Numbered from the stretch's first letter, positions 1 to 10,510 are shown. The stretch is DNA of 64,000 bases from Silurus meridionalis (GCF_014805685.1 NC_060906.1:26419126-26483125), one strand, 5' to 3'. Numbers and translations: made by a program. The notes: generated from the letters alone by a model not told the origin.

Positions 1-642
1 GGATCATGGGTAATTCTGGAACAAAATATCCTAAACCAGATCCTGAGGAAGCCCCTCGGGATTGGATGAATCGTTGTGGTCTCACCTTTTATACTACCCC
101 CTGGCTAGACAATTTAGCAGGGTGGACTGAACCACAACCTCAATTTCTGACTTATCCTTGTGGTGGTACCTTTAAGTCTGAATACCTGAAAAAAAACTCC
201 TGAAATATCAGCTCACCGACCGTAGTAACACACAGATATTTTCCTGCAACATCGTTTTGTTTTTATGCGAAAAAAAAATGATGTTGTGGTTTCTGTTGCA
301 CCTATTGTGCCTGATGTGGCCTCTATTATCGCTTTAAATCCATGCAATCATACACACTTCTCGGTGATTGACGAGTTCCTGTAGAAGAGCAGACGCAGCC
401 TCTTTTTGCCTTCATGCACAGGGGGCGCCAATATACTTGGACACGTCTGCCACAAGGACTCTGTTGTCTTACAGTCTGCAGATGATCTCCTGATCTCCAC
501 AGTCTCCGAGGACCTCTGTGAACAAGCCTCCCTGTGCCTCCTGCATCATCTGGCAAGAAAAGGATTCAAGGTATCCAAAACCAAACTTCAGTTTTGTAGA
601 ACCACTGTGAAATACCTAGGGTTTGAACTCTCTCAAGGCAGC
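1..642 (+). pseudogene. Endogenous retrovirus pol, fragment A (reverse transcriptase part)
   Basis: This is a decayed piece of a retrovirus-like pol gene. Around 400-460 it reads HRGRQYTWTRLPQG, the RT segment just before the catalytic box. Around 480-640 another frame reads DDLLIS, then RKGFKVSKTKLQFC and YLGFELSQGSK, the typical end of the RT palm. Stops and frame changes separate these blocks, and the sequence upstream (200-400) holds only scraps of the RT fingers. An open stretch at 6-203 (65 codons) could be older gag or protease sequence, but I do not recognise it. The piece stops at 642, where an L2 LINE is inserted, and the same gene resumes at 6172. It is clearly non-functional. The retroviral rather than Gypsy assignment rests on overall style and on the linked RNase H and integrase pieces downstream. 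Confidence 0.75.
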
Positions 643-649
643 AAAAGTC

Positions 650-1370
650 AAGTCAAGTCAAGTTTATTTGTATAGCGCTTTTCACAACAGACATTGTCCC
701 AAAGCAGCTTTACACAAATCAACAGTTAAGGTGAATGGTGTGTGTTTATCCCTGATGAGCAAGCCGTGGCGACTGTGGCAAGGAAAAACTCCCTTAGATG
801 TTATGAGGAAGAAACCTTGAGAGGAACCAGACTCAAAAGGGGAACCCATCCTCATCTGGGTGACATCAAGAGTTTGATCATAAATCTTTCAACAATACAG
901 AACACTGGAGAGTGAGAACTAACATGAGCACTGGAGTATAAGATTATAAGTGATGTTCTTTCTGCAGTCTTATACAGTCTATATGGTTAGTAGCTCCGAG
1001 TTTTATAAGCTCAGCATTTGTGATCATCGCAGATCCAGCATCAGCTTCTCCATGCCAGAGTCTTTAACACTCCAGGAGGTCCAATGTCAAAACTCCACAC
1101 ATGTAGCGGGATGCAAATGTCACTGGTACGTCTCTAGATGGTTCGGGATGTTTGCGAGTTCGGCATCTACTTCTTCAAAGGTCCGTAATCATCATGAGGT
1201 GGGAGGTGACTGGAGCTGGCCAAACCTCAGGGTGTCTCGGGATGGGGAGAGAAAGAGAAGCAGTGGAGAGGAATTAGCGTAGCTGCTGTTCATGATATTA
1301 ACAGCACAAGTTGATAACGTGCATGTGATCAGATGTTCTGGAGCACAAGGTTATGATGTGATGTGTGTTA
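650..1370 (-). other. 3' UTR of L2 copy A with (TCAAG)n tail
   Basis: This is non-coding sequence after the ORF2 stop. It contains the block TTTGTATAGCGCTTTTCAC near the LINE 3' end and the downstream AAAGCAGCTTTACACAA block, which are shared with every L2 end in the window. The same 3' UTR recurs at 17,159-17,506 with only small differences. The terminal repeat unit TCAAG (about four copies on the plus strand at 645-662) is the expected simple-repeat tail. No gene is seen here. Confidence 0.75.
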
Positions 1371-2260
1371 TGTGTAGGCTTTGCTAAAAAGATATGTTTT
1401 TAATCTACACTTAAACTGGGAGAGTGTGTCTGAGCCCCGAACACTGTCAGGAAGACTATTCCAGAGTTTAGGAGCTAAATGTGAAAATGCTCTACCACCT
1501 TTAGTGGACTTTGCTATTCTAGGAACTACTAGAAGCCCAGAGTTTTGAGATCTCAGGGAGCATGATGGATTGTAGCGAGTTAAAAGACTGGAGAGATACA
1601 TGGGAGCCAAACCATTTAGTGCTTTATAAGTAAGAAGCAGTAGTTTGTAGTCTATTCGAAACTTAACAGGAAGCCAATGTAGGGACGATAGGATTGGGGT
1701 TATGTGATCATATTTTCTTGACCTTGTAAGAACTCTGGCTGCTGCATTCTGGACTAACTGAAGCTTGTTTATTAATGACGCAGGACATCCACCTAGTAAT
1801 GCATTACAGTAGTCTATTCTGGAGGTCATAAACGCATGGACGAGCTTCTCTGCATCGGATATAGACAACATGTTTCTTAACTTAGAAATATTTCTAAGGT
1901 GAAAGAAGCTGTTTTTGTAACTTGGTTGATGTGATATTTGAAAGATAAGTTGCTGTCTAAAATAACTCCCAGGTCTTTTACCGTTGAACTAGTGGTTACA
2001 GAACATCCGGCTAAATGCAGGGTGAGATGCTGGAGCTTCTGTATTCTAGTTTTTGGGCCGATTAACAAAATCTCAGTCTTATCAGAATTTAAAAGTAGAA
2101 AGTTATGGGTCATCCAATCTCTTATTTCCTTAACACACACAGTTATCCGAGTTAATTGAGCTGTATCGCCTGGTTTAGATGAAATATATAGCTGAGTATC
2201 ATCAGCATAACAATGGAAGCTAATTCCATGCCTTCTAATAATATTTCCTAACGGAAACAT
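1368..2260 (-). pseudogene. L2 copy A ORF2, C-terminal part (reverse transcriptase thumb and tail)
   Basis: Two minus-strand open pieces in different frames (1877-2260 and 1368-1871) carry the end of ORF2. The first begins [24 protein letters not shown], cut here for length to its key part: the YADD catalytic box is intact. [15 protein letters not shown] follows. The second has [28 protein letters not shown], and HWLPVKFRIDYKLLLLTY, hallmarks of L2 ORF2, and ends [17 protein letters not shown]. A frame change near 1874 separates them. The upstream part of the same ORF continues at 3485 beyond the Tc1 insert. Confidence 0.85.
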
Positions 2261-2263
2261 GTA

Positions 2264-3482
2264 CAGTATTGTTTAAAATAATAGCAGTACAATGTGACTA
2301 ACCAGAATAATCCAGGTTTTTAGTATATTTTTTATTGCTATGTGGCAAACAAGTTACCAGTAGGTGCAGTAGATTCTCAGAAAACAAACAAGACCCAGCA
2401 TTCATGATATGCACGCTCGTAAGGCTGTGCAGTTGGGCAATTAGTTGAAAGGGGTGTGTTAAAAAAAAATAGCAGTGTGGCATTCAATCACTGAGGTCAT
2501 CAATTTTGTAAAAAAACAGGTGTGAATCAGGTGGCCCCTATTTAAGGATGAAGCCAGCACTTGTTGAACATGAACTCTGTTAAAAAAAAGGCATGTGCAG
2601 AAGAGGTTACAATTTGCCAAAGAACACATCAACTGGCCTAAAGAGAAATGGAGAAACATTTTGTGGACTGATGAGAGTAAAATTGTTCTTTTTCAAGCCA
2701 CAGTACACAGTGAAGACAGTGAAGCATGGTAGTGCAAGCATCATGATATGGGCATGTTTCTCCTACTATGGTGTTGGGCCTATTTATCGCATACCAGGGA
2801 TCATGGATCAGTCTGCATATGTCAAAATACTTGAAGAGGTCGTGTTTCCTTATGCTGAAGAGGACATGCCCTTGAAATGGTTGTTTCAACAAGACAATGA
2901 CCCCAAACACACTAGTAAACGAGCAAAGTCTTGGTTCCAAACCAACAAAATTAATGTTTTGGAGCGGCCAGCCCAATCCCCAGGCCTTAATCCAATTGAG
3001 AACTTGTGGGGTGATATAAAAAATGCTGTTTGTGACGCAAAACCAAGAAATGTAAATGAATTGTGGAATGTTGTTAAAGAATCATGGAGTGGAATAACAG
3101 CTGAGACGTGCCACAAGTTGGTTGACTCCATGCCACACAGATGTGAAGCAGTTTTAAAAAACTGTGGTCATACAACTAAATATTAGTTTAGTGATTCACA
3201 TGATTGCTAAATCCTATAAACAAAAATGTTTGTACAAAATAGTTTTGAGTTTGTACAGTCAACGGCATACACTGCTATTTTTTTTAACACACCCCTTTCA
3301 ACTAATTGCCCAATTGCACAGCCTTAAGAGCGTGCATATTATGAATGCTGGGTCTTGTTTGTTTTCTGAGAATCTACTGCACCAACTGGTAACTTGTTTG
3401 CCACGTAGCAATAAAAAATATACTAAAAACCTGGATTATTCTGGTTAGTCACATTGTACTGCTATTATTTTGAACAAAACTG
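2264..3482 (+). mobile_element. Tc1/mariner-type transposon with long terminal inverted repeats, nested in L2 copy A
   Basis: The left end reads CAGTATTGTTTAAAATAATA and the right end is its near-perfect inverse (reverse complement CAGTTTTGTTCAAAATAATA). The inverted repeats extend for about 200 bp (2264 to about 2470, and about 3270-3482), with recurring blocks such as CCAGGTTTTTAGTATA. TA dinucleotides at 2262-2263 and 3483-3484 are the target duplication. Ignoring one TA plus the insert restores the LINE ORF2 phase exactly (TIY before, MFPLG after). At 1,219 bp it is shorter than an autonomous Tc1 (about 1.6 kb), because the N-terminal half of the transposase gene is missing. Confidence 0.9.
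2593..3186 (+). pseudogene. Truncated Tc1-type transposase
   Basis: This encodes the catalytic half of a DDE transposase that would cut and paste the surrounding element. The readable 197 codons include [37 protein letters not shown] (second catalytic Asp in QQDND) and SPGLNPIENLWGDIK (third catalytic residue, Glu, in PIEN). The first-Asp motif WTDESK is present at about 2663-2680, but in a different frame from the rest, so a frameshift lies just after it. The helix-turn-helix DNA-binding half, normally about 120 residues, is absent. The copy cannot make a working enzyme. Confidence 0.85.
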
Positions 3483-3484
3483 TA

Positions 3485-4995
3485 TATTGTGAAGAGCAGG
3501 GGTCCTAGAACTGAACCCTGCGGCACGCCATAATTTACTTGCATTAGCCTGGATAGCTCTCCATTTAAGTCTACGAAATGGTAACGATCGGACAGGTAGG
3601 ATTTAAACCAGCTTAATGCCTGTCCCTGAATGCCGATGTAATTTTGTAAGCGATCTAGGAGGAGATCATGGTCTATAGTGTCGAATGCAGCACTAACATC
3701 TAGTAGAACCAACAGCGAAATGAAGCCTTGGTCTGAAGCTAAAAACAGGTCATTAGTGATTTTAACTAGAGCAGTTTCTGTGCTATGATGGGGCCTAAAA
3801 CCTGACTGAAATTCTTCGAAGATATTGTTCTCTTGCAGGTAGGAACAGAACTGGGCAGCGACAATCTTTTCTAAAATCTTAGACATAAATGGGAGATTTG
3901 AAATTGGTCTGTAATTCGATAGCGTGTTTGGATCCAGATTAGGTTTTTTAATGAGGGGCTTAAAAACTGCTAACTTGAGGGATTTAGGGACATGTCCTAA
4001 CGATAGTGAAGAGTTAATAATATTCAGAAGAGGTCTGTCTGTAGCTGAGCATACTGTCTTTATACGCAATTCTAAATAACTCCAATTTAGTTTCCTCCAT
4101 TTTCTCTCCAGATTACGGGCTCTTCTCTTGAGGGCACGCGTATGACTATGATACCAAGGTGCAGGTGCTTGTTCTCTAACCTTTTTTAACCGGATGGGGG
4201 CAACGGTGTCTAATGTGCTAGTGAGGATAAGGTCTATGTTGTTAACCATTTCATCAAGATTATTAGCATTTATGGGTTTAGTGAGAAATTGAGATAAATC
4301 AGGCAGGTTATTTATGAATCTGTCCATAGTGGTCGGAACAATAATCCTACCAGGTCGATAACGTGGTGCAACACGGCTAATCTGCTCTACCGGTAGTGTG
4401 TACAGTATAAGGTAATAGTCTGTGATGTCATCACTCTGAGGTAAAATATCTATATCAGTGACGTCTGCTCCGTGGGATATTATTAAGTCTAGTGTGTGAT
4501 TAAAGCGATGAGTTGGTCTGGTGACGTTTTGTTTAACCCCAAAAGAGTTTAATAAGTCAACAAATGATAATCCTAGAGCATCATTTGCATCATCTACATG
4601 AATATTAAAATCTCCTACAAGCAGCACTTTATCAAAATTGATCAAGAGATCTGATAGAAAACAAGCAAACTCTTGAAGAAAATCAGCGTAGGGTCCTGGG
4701 GGTCTGTACACGGTGACCAGAGCGAGTTTTTTATGTATGTCTGAAAGTGCTATTTCAGACATACTATTTTAAGAACGAGCACTTCAAATGATTTAAAGCT
4801 GAATCCTAATCTCTGACTAACATTAAGAGAGGCACTATAAATGGTAGCTACACCTCCCCTATGACCAGTTTGATGGGGCTCATGCTTATAAACATATCCT
4901 GACGGTGTCGACTCGTTTAGACCCATATAATCACCTGGTTTAATCCAGGTCTCAGTGAGACAGAGTGCATCGAAATTATTATCTGTGATCATCTC
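3485..4995 (-). pseudogene. L2 copy A ORF2, endonuclease and first part of reverse transcriptase
   Basis: The minus-strand ORF2 starts near 4992 with LCLTETWIKPGDYMGLNE and HRGGVATIYS, the APE-type endonuclease. It shifts frame at about 4755 and continues as [17 protein letters not shown] and [19 protein letters not shown], then [16 protein letters not shown], where the usual SDH motif is altered. The linker is followed by RT motifs [60 protein letters not shown] and [17 protein letters not shown], where the Tc1 element interrupts it. The protein nicks target DNA and copies the LINE RNA there. The frameshift and changed endonuclease residue make this copy inactive. Confidence 0.85.
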
Positions 4996-5253
4996 ATTTA
5001 TAATCAGTGCTTTGGGTGCAAGTGATCTAATGTTTAAAAGACCAAACTTTAGAACTTTTTGGTGTTTGTTTATCTGGCATTTTTCAGTTTTAACTGCAAA
5101 ATGATTATTTCTGGATCTTGTGTATTTAATTCTTGGTTTTACTACACGAGGAATAGATACGGTTTCTATAAACTGGGCTGTGTGTGAACTTGTAACTATT
5201 TGGTCTGTAGTATGCGTGTTCTTATAGTTGAAGATTTCCTGATGTCTTACCAG

Positions 5254-5829
5254 TCAGATGGTGTGAAGTATCCTAGAGATGTTATCTGATAGCACTGCTG
5301 CTCCAACTCTGCTGGGGTGCAGGCCATCAGGGCGGAAGAACCTAGGACGCTCCCAGAAACAGTTCCAGTTATTAACAAAGAGAAGTTTATGTTCTCGACA
5401 CCATGACTGTAACCAGTCAATGGGAAGAGGTCCTGACACTATGATCCTCGTTGTGGGCGATGTGCTGCGTACCGTCTCCACCAGGATCCTGAAGTCCCTC
5501 TTTAAGATCTCCGTTTGCCTCAGCCTGGTGTCGTTCGTTCCGGCATGAAGAACAACCGCTCCGAAGTTCTCCTTCAGGAATGCGGTTACCTGCGCAGCAA
5601 CATCGAGAACACGAGCACCAGGAAAACAGCGAGTGTGCACCTTACCTTTAGCTCCGGTAGCGCGGACATGCCGGACGATGGAATCTCCGAGAATCACAGT
5701 GTCGCGTTCTGTCTCGCGGAGAGGGGCGAAGCGGTTCTCGAAGGCCCGTAGTGGTGTCGGGGGAGACGTCTTCGCCCGGGGCTTGGCTTGTCTCTTCCGC
5801 CGCTGCCGCATCCAGGGTCCGTGTTGCAC
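5254..5829 (-). CDS. L2 copy A ORF1 with SGNH/GDSL esterase domain (partial)
   Basis: This 191-codon open frame is the esterase-type ORF1 found in some CR1/L2 LINEs. A basic N-terminus (MRQRRKRQAKPRAK) precedes the hydrolase fold. Catalytic block I is VILGDSIVRHV (Ser), block III is LHAGTNDTRL (Asn/Asp), and block V is RPDGLHPSRVGA (Asp and His), so the expected catalytic residues are all present. Between PLPI and WLQSW about 20 residues normally found in the family appear to be missing, an in-frame deletion. The role of this domain in retrotransposition is not settled; membrane or lipid association has been proposed for related ORF1 proteins. The true start may lie upstream in the 5' region, where frames are broken. 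Confidence 0.75.
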   Translation of the reverse strand: MQHGPWMRQRRKRQAKPRAKTSPPTPLRAFENRFAPLRETERDTVILGDSIVRHVRATGAKGKVHTRCFPGARVLDVAAQVTAFLKENFGAVVLHAGTNDTRLRQTEILKRDFRILVETVRSTSPTTRIIVSGPLPIDWLQSWCREHKLLFVNNWNCFWERPRFFRPDGLHPSRVGAAVLSDNISRILHTI

Positions 5830-6171
5830 CTTTGCCGGAGTTGTAGGTGCGCTGGGTCTGGGCAGAGAAACGCGCGGAGTTGAGGTGCTGGGAGCGTTAG
5901 GTTCAACCCGGGAATTTACCTGGGAACGAGTTCTTTATCGAACGAGTCCTCACCTGTGCTCAAAGTCAGACACACAGCCGGCATAGTGCTCATAATCACG
6001 AACAGAGTTAAGATACACAAAATATGATAAAGTGAGAGACAATGAATATAGTGGAAGTTGAGTTTAACTGACTACAGGAACAAGTCAGGAAGACAAAAAC
6101 AATTTAGGATTATTAAAAGAGAAAAACACAAACAAACAAATACAAACACGGAACTCGCGGCAAACAAGTCA

Positions 6172-6563
6172 AAAAGTCGTGTACAGGTCGTTCTTAACAC
6201 AAGGCGTCCCTCCACAAAGCATGCCCTCATGGCTTTCCTGGGACTGATTAATTACTGCCGTCCATGGATACCTGACTGCTCTTTCCATGACAAACGTCTC
6301 AGCTCTGCGATCTCACACAACGATCCTTTGCAGCACCCGTTAACGTGGACACCTGAGATGAATGAGGCGTATGAGGCTTTGCGGTCAGCTCTGTGTTCAG
6401 CTCACACTCTCGGACTTCCAAACTATCATAAGGTTTTTCAACTTTATGCGTGTGAACAGGACGGAACTGCCTCTGCTGTCTCATCCTTTGATCTTGCATT
6501 CTCCACATCAGGTGAAACAGGTCCTTCAGAACTTACACACAACACATGTTTTTAATGTGCGTG
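6172..6563 (+). pseudogene. Endogenous retrovirus pol, fragment B (RT connection / start of RNase H)
   Basis: This continues the pol gene of fragment A after the L2 insert. It reads RPSTKHALMAFLGLINYCRP, then LQHPLTWTPEMNEAYEALRS and LPNYHKVFQLYACEQDG, the tether region after the RT palm in retroviral and Gypsy pol. Near 6500 the frame changes and SPHQVKQVLQNLHTTH follows. The piece ends at about 6563, where an inverted-repeat element and a hAT-rich block are inserted. Stops and frameshifts make it non-functional. Confidence 0.75.
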
Positions 6564-6705
6564 TTCGCTTCGCTTGAGTTCAATACGGTATTTTTAAGAC
6601 TTAAATGATCTTGCCCCTACTGGGAAACTTTGTGGTATATTTATCTCACGCACATGCGCATGTATACGAAAATACGAAAATACCGTATTGAACTCAAGCG
6701 AACAC
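6561..6705. repeat. Short inverted repeat (possible MITE or hairpin)
   Basis: A 29-bp arm at 6677-6705 (AAAATACCGTATTGAACTCA onward) is the reverse complement of 6561-6595, apart from a 5-bp CGCTT duplication in the left arm. About 80 bp separate the arms. This could be a miniature inverted-repeat element or the ends of a larger decayed element. No coding sequence is seen in it. Confidence 0.65.
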
Positions 6706-6795
6706 ATAAAAAAAAAAAAAAAACAACACAAACAAAGTCTGTGTTTTCTGTCATTATGTTGGTGTGTGACATTTACAATAAATCTGGCTGAGCAA

Positions 6796-6797
<2 letters not shown>

Positions 6798-6843
<46 letters not shown>
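6798..6843. repeat. (TG)n microsatellite
   Basis: This is a pure TG dinucleotide run of about 46 bp. Confidence 0.95.
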
Positions 6844-6845
<2 letters not shown>

Positions 6846-6950
6846 GAAGGAATGGGTGATGTTCATGTGTGCCCATGTGTATGATGTGGCTCTTTGCGGT
6901 AACACAGTAAAAAATGTGGTTCTCGGTCTCTGACTGGTTGGCCACCCCTG
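6844..6950 (+). mobile_element. Terminal fragment of a hAT (Charlie-like) element
   Basis: The sequence runs GTGGCTCTTTGCGG, then TGACTGGTTGGCCACCCCTG and stops at 6950. A terminus reading CAGGGGTGGCCAACC inwards is typical of hAT-Charlie-like elements. The matching opposite end was not found nearby, so only one end is called. Confidence 0.45.
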
Positions 6951-7325
6951 CAGTAATATATGAAAACAGTGTAATATAGATAATTGCCATTAAGAAATGT
7001 TATATTAGGGCAAAAGACATGTCTTAAACATTTTAGAATGTTTAACAACTTAAAGAACAATAAGATGATACTAGAGAACAAATAACATCACCCATTAAAT
7101 ATAAATCTGTCAGCTTTAAAATAAAAAAAACTTCACATGGCCAAAACCAATGTATGAAAATGTATTCCAATAGATCAAAACTCTTGTTTTCTATAAAGTG
7201 TCCTCAAAACAAAATTTGTTTTATGCAAAAAAAAAAAAAAGTCTAGATCACTTCTGCAATGCAAAATAAGTATTGTCTTAATGTAATGTTACAGATTTAT
7301 CTTAATACTGATTTCACAGTTTCAT

Positions 7326-7682
7326 CTAAGTTTTATTTTCAAAGTAACGATTGTAGAGCAGCAGGAGTAGTTTCTTAAAACGCTGGTCTGTGAGACAGTT
7401 TCTTTTTGGGGTGAGGATTAGACTTCCAATACTAAACAGCCTCTCAACCGGCGCACTGGATGGTGTTGCTGTGTTGGCTTTTAAGAATATCTTAAAAATC
7501 CTGGGGAAATCATGTAAATTTTCCATATCAGTCAATTTCAGGTATTCACAAATCTCCATGTCCACAGTAATTGCTTGTTCGTCGTGTGCATTCTCCTCCT
7601 CAGCGAAGAAGTCATGTTTTATGATCTTTGCTTTCAGGAGACTGCAGTGGCTATTTCTGTGGTATCTCAATGGTGAGAGCAC
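7326..7682 (-). pseudogene. hAT transposase, C-terminal hATC dimerisation domain
   Basis: The 118 codons end with SSAPVERLFSIGSLILTPKR and LTDQRFKKLLLLLYN, the conserved hATC block that mediates transposase dimerisation. The N-terminal part of this piece (HDEQAITVDMEICEYLKLTD) matches the usual acidic linker before hATC. It is separated from the catalytic part by stops and a LINE-tail insertion. Confidence 0.8.
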
Positions 7683-7849
7683 GACACTGTGCTGCCAGAA
7701 TCATCTTGATGTTGTCTTTTCTTGTTTCATCCCTCAGCCACCGCAGCTTAAATTTTGGCAGGGTTACAGCAGCAAGCAAAGCTTCATCACTGTCACAGGA
7801 TGGAGCTAAACCCTGTCTTAATAGCCTGCAAGAGAATTTTAGAATTTTT

Positions 7850-8020
7850 TTTTTTAGAGCTGCTTTACAGCAAATTTAATGTTCTTTGCATCATTAAATC
7901 ATTATTTTCCTGTTATCCCTGTGAAGCTGCTTTGGGACAATCTATATTGTGTAAAGTGTTATAGAAATTTAAGTAACTTGACATGAAATAAAACTACAAT
8001 AATAATAATAATATTAATAA
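7850..8020 (+). mobile_element. LINE/SINE 3' tail fragment with AAT repeat
   Basis: GAAGCTGCTTTGGGACAAT followed by TGTGTAAAGTGTTATAGAAA resembles the 3' ends of the L2-type elements in this window (compare GAGACAATGTTCATTG at about 14,617). A short AAT-rich run (about 7999-8020) follows. It interrupts the hAT transposase reading and is read as a later 5'-truncated insertion. Its exact limits are uncertain. Confidence 0.5.
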
Positions 8021-9321
8021 GACTATTGAATATTGATTACCTGAGCTATGAGATTGAGGTCGAGGATAAGGTCAGCCATCATAGGAGAGAGGCCATCTTT
8101 CAGTGCCAAGATTTTGGCCATCAGGATTTCAAGGGTAGGTTGAAGGGTGCCATAGAAACAATAATCTTCACCTTGAAGTATATCCAATGCCATACAGACA
8201 GGCTTCAGAACCTTGCATTATTCTTTAAGGAACTGATACTTTTTCTCCGTAATGCATCTGATGTCCAGGCGAGTGCAAAGTTGATTGAGGTCCACTAAAG
8301 GCATGTCTGTGACTCTGCTAAGCGCATTATGAAATGTGTTTCACCTTGTAGGGACCAGCAACTTTCTTTTGCTGAATTCCTCCAGGCTTCCTTATGCCAC
8401 AGTTGATCGACTAACTTTTGACCACAAAGACTTTCCAGTCACACTGTACACCACTTTGCAATTTGCCTTCGCCGTCAAAAATGTAACTATGTCGTTCGTA
8501 CATATAAGGTTAAGGGTGTGGGCTGCACACCAGTGATGTGGAGGGAGAACATACCTTTCACTGTCATCTCGTAAAACTTTGTGCAACTCAGTAAATATGA
8601 CCTCGTCCTCGTCATTCTCTGCTTCATCATCTGCTTAAAACATTCTAAATGCTTTTACAAAGTTCGCGCCTTTGTTAGTGACCGTGGCAGTTTATCTTCC
8701 CACAAAGAGCAAATGAGCTGTGAATTTGCTCTCTATCTCCGCTGCGATGGCATCGTACGTGTGTCTCCCACGAAATCGTCTGCAGGCGATTGCAGCTTTT
8801 TGGCGATGCAGAGTAACAGGATCGATCCAGTGTACAGTAATGCCCAAAAAACTTTTATTCTGAGCAGTCCATAGATCTGCAGTGGTGGAAACATATTCAA
8901 AGTCGGCAAAAGTTTTCTTTAGTTCTGTCTCCATTTCCATATATGCCTTGTCCAAAAAGTTTGTGAAGGTTTTGCGATCGGGCAGCACACCCCCCGGCCT
9001 TGTCCCTGTCACAGAGATTTTGCTGATGATATTACTAAATGTGCGTGCCTCCACAGTGGACAGTGGCTGCATCTCCTCAACAATAAAAGCAGCAACCAAT
9101 TTGTTGAGTTCAGTTTGACTAACTGTTTTACCTGTTGGTGAACGTGAACTGAAATTAAGCCTTTGTTGTTTAGCTTGAGGCGGGGTGCAGGTTTCATTTG
9201 GCTCTCTCTCTTCCAAATTTGTAGTGCTGTGCTTTGCATGCAGATGTTTTTTTTTTATTTGAAGTGGTATTTTTTGCCGTTGACAAAAGCTTTTCACCAA
9301 CACATAATTTACACTTAACAA
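8021..9321 (-). pseudogene. hAT transposase, BED finger and catalytic core
   Basis: The 209-codon piece at 8692-9321 begins with BED zinc-finger remnants (LHAKHSTTNLEER), then SQTELNKLVAAFIVEEMQPL and YVSTTADLWTAQNKSFLG, where the DLWT block carries the first catalytic Asp region, and DPVTLHRQKAAIACRRFRGR. Further on, 8392-8586 reads WCAAHTLNLICTNDI, the CxxH block of hAT enzymes. The last stretch down to about 8030 reads in several frames as the helical region before hATC. Frameshifts, one inside a poly-A run at the BED finger, make it inactive. Confidence 0.75.
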
Positions 9322-9662
9322 TTATTCCCTTCTCCTTTTACTCGAATATTTCAAAATGATGTGAATACTTTCATCACAGTAATGTAATGCTCTGGTTTGC
9401 CATCTCCGCTTCAGACTAGATTCTGTTCCCGCAGCTCATATGTACGAGTGTGCGATTCTACGAGATTACGTTCATTTTAATTCAGTATTTTTTTTTATGC
9501 AAAATAATTAAACTGAAAAGTAACTCGCATTACTTTTTAATAAAAGTAACTCAGATATTAATGTGTAAATTTATAAAGTAACGCACTACTTTACTCATTA
9601 CTCCAGAAAAGTAATATTATTACATAACGCACGTTACTTGTAACACGTTACCCCCAACACTG

Positions 9663-10510
9663 TGCACGACACCACACATGATTGCTGCTCTGAGTTTATT
9701 CACTCCACTAGTATATGCCCAGATATGTCTTCTACTCCTTTAGACAGGGGTGAGTCACGTTTTTGTGGACGGCTCATGTTAGAAGCCATATGTTCAATTT
9801 TCTGTGTGGTTACTCTGTCTGTTCCTTACCTGATGTCACTGTTGAAGCTTACTCTTTGTCTTTTTCTTCTGCACAGGCCGCTGAACTTTTCACCTTGACT
9901 CGTGCATTTGTCCTTTCTGAAGGAAAAGATGTCACAATCTACACTGACTCCCGATGGCCTTTGGTACAGTGCAGATGGTCGCCTATGCCTTCCGTCTCAC
10001 TGTGTTTCTTTTCTCGTGCGCGAGTTTCACGGTGTTACATATCGCGCACGAAGGGGGTTGAGGGAAGATATGAACCGATTTTTTTTTATAGCTAACTTAA
10101 ACTGCATGATAGACTCGATTTTAACTAGGTGTCTGATCTGTGCCCAGAATAACATCACTAAGGGCGCAGCGAAACACGAATGCCTTCCACTACCCACTGC
10201 TCCATTCTCTGAATAGCAGATTGACTTCACTCACATGCCTCCCTGTGGGCCATTTAAGTGTCTCCTGGTGATGGTAGACAAATTCTCAAGGTGGGTTGAA
10301 GCTTTTCCTTGTCAACGAGAAAATGCTAAGGTCGTCACACGTATCCTAAATTATACCAAGATATGGTGTTCCTCACGTGATTGATTCAGACAAAGGAACA
10401 CCATTCACTGCAAAGGTAACGCAGGACTTATGTAAATATCTATCCCTGTCATGGTGTTTCCATATTCCCTATCACACTCAGTCCTCGGTATCGTAGAGAG
10501 AACTAACCGG
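9663..10510 (+). pseudogene. Endogenous retrovirus pol, fragment C (RNase H and integrase)
   Basis: The RNase H part reads AQAAELFTLTRAFVLSEGKD and VTIYTDSRWPLVQ. The integrase part reads VREFHGVTYRARRGLREDMN, LTRCLICAQNNITKGAA (the zinc-binding CxxC of the N-terminal domain) and LVMVDKFSRWVEAFPC, the first catalytic block, interrupted by stops and frame changes. The second catalytic block is recognisable at about 10,385-10,405 in a broken frame. The last bases before 10,511 (IVERTNR) are the region just after the third catalytic residue. An L2 LINE interrupts the gene here. Confidence 0.8.

Larger units (their letters stand above)
650..6171 (-). mobile_element. L2-type LINE, copy A, near full length, inserted in the retroviral pol
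   Basis: This is a non-LTR retrotransposon of the L2 group read on the minus strand: 5' region about 5830-6171, ORF1 with an SGNH esterase domain, ORF2 with APE endonuclease and reverse transcriptase, then a 3' UTR of about 720 bp ending in (TCAAG)n. The 7-mer AAAAGTC stands at both ends (643-649 and 6172-6178) and reads as the target-site duplication. The retroviral frame continues across it once the insert is ignored. A Tc1-like element (2264-3482) is inserted in ORF2. Without that insert the LINE is about 4.3 kb, in the normal range for fish L2. Several frameshifts make it inactive. Its tail type differs from the (GAATT)n-tailed L2 copies elsewhere in the window, so it is a distinct subfamily. 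Confidence 0.85.
7326..9662 (-). mobile_element. hAT transposon with BED-finger transposase, degenerate
   Basis: The minus strand carries, from right to left, a BED zinc finger, a hAT catalytic core and a C-terminal hATC dimerisation domain. The right terminus at 9662 ends TTACCCCCAACACTG (inward CAGTGTTGGGGGTAACG), a common fish hAT terminus. The opposite terminus is not visible, so that end is probably deleted or buried in 6951-7325, which is AT-rich and otherwise unassigned. A LINE tail is inserted at about 7,850-8,020. The element sits between fragments B and C of the retroviral pol. Confidence 0.75.

Noticed and set aside
6594..6990. Minus-strand frames with long TH repeats near 6,600-6,990
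   Set aside because: They are produced by the TG microsatellite.
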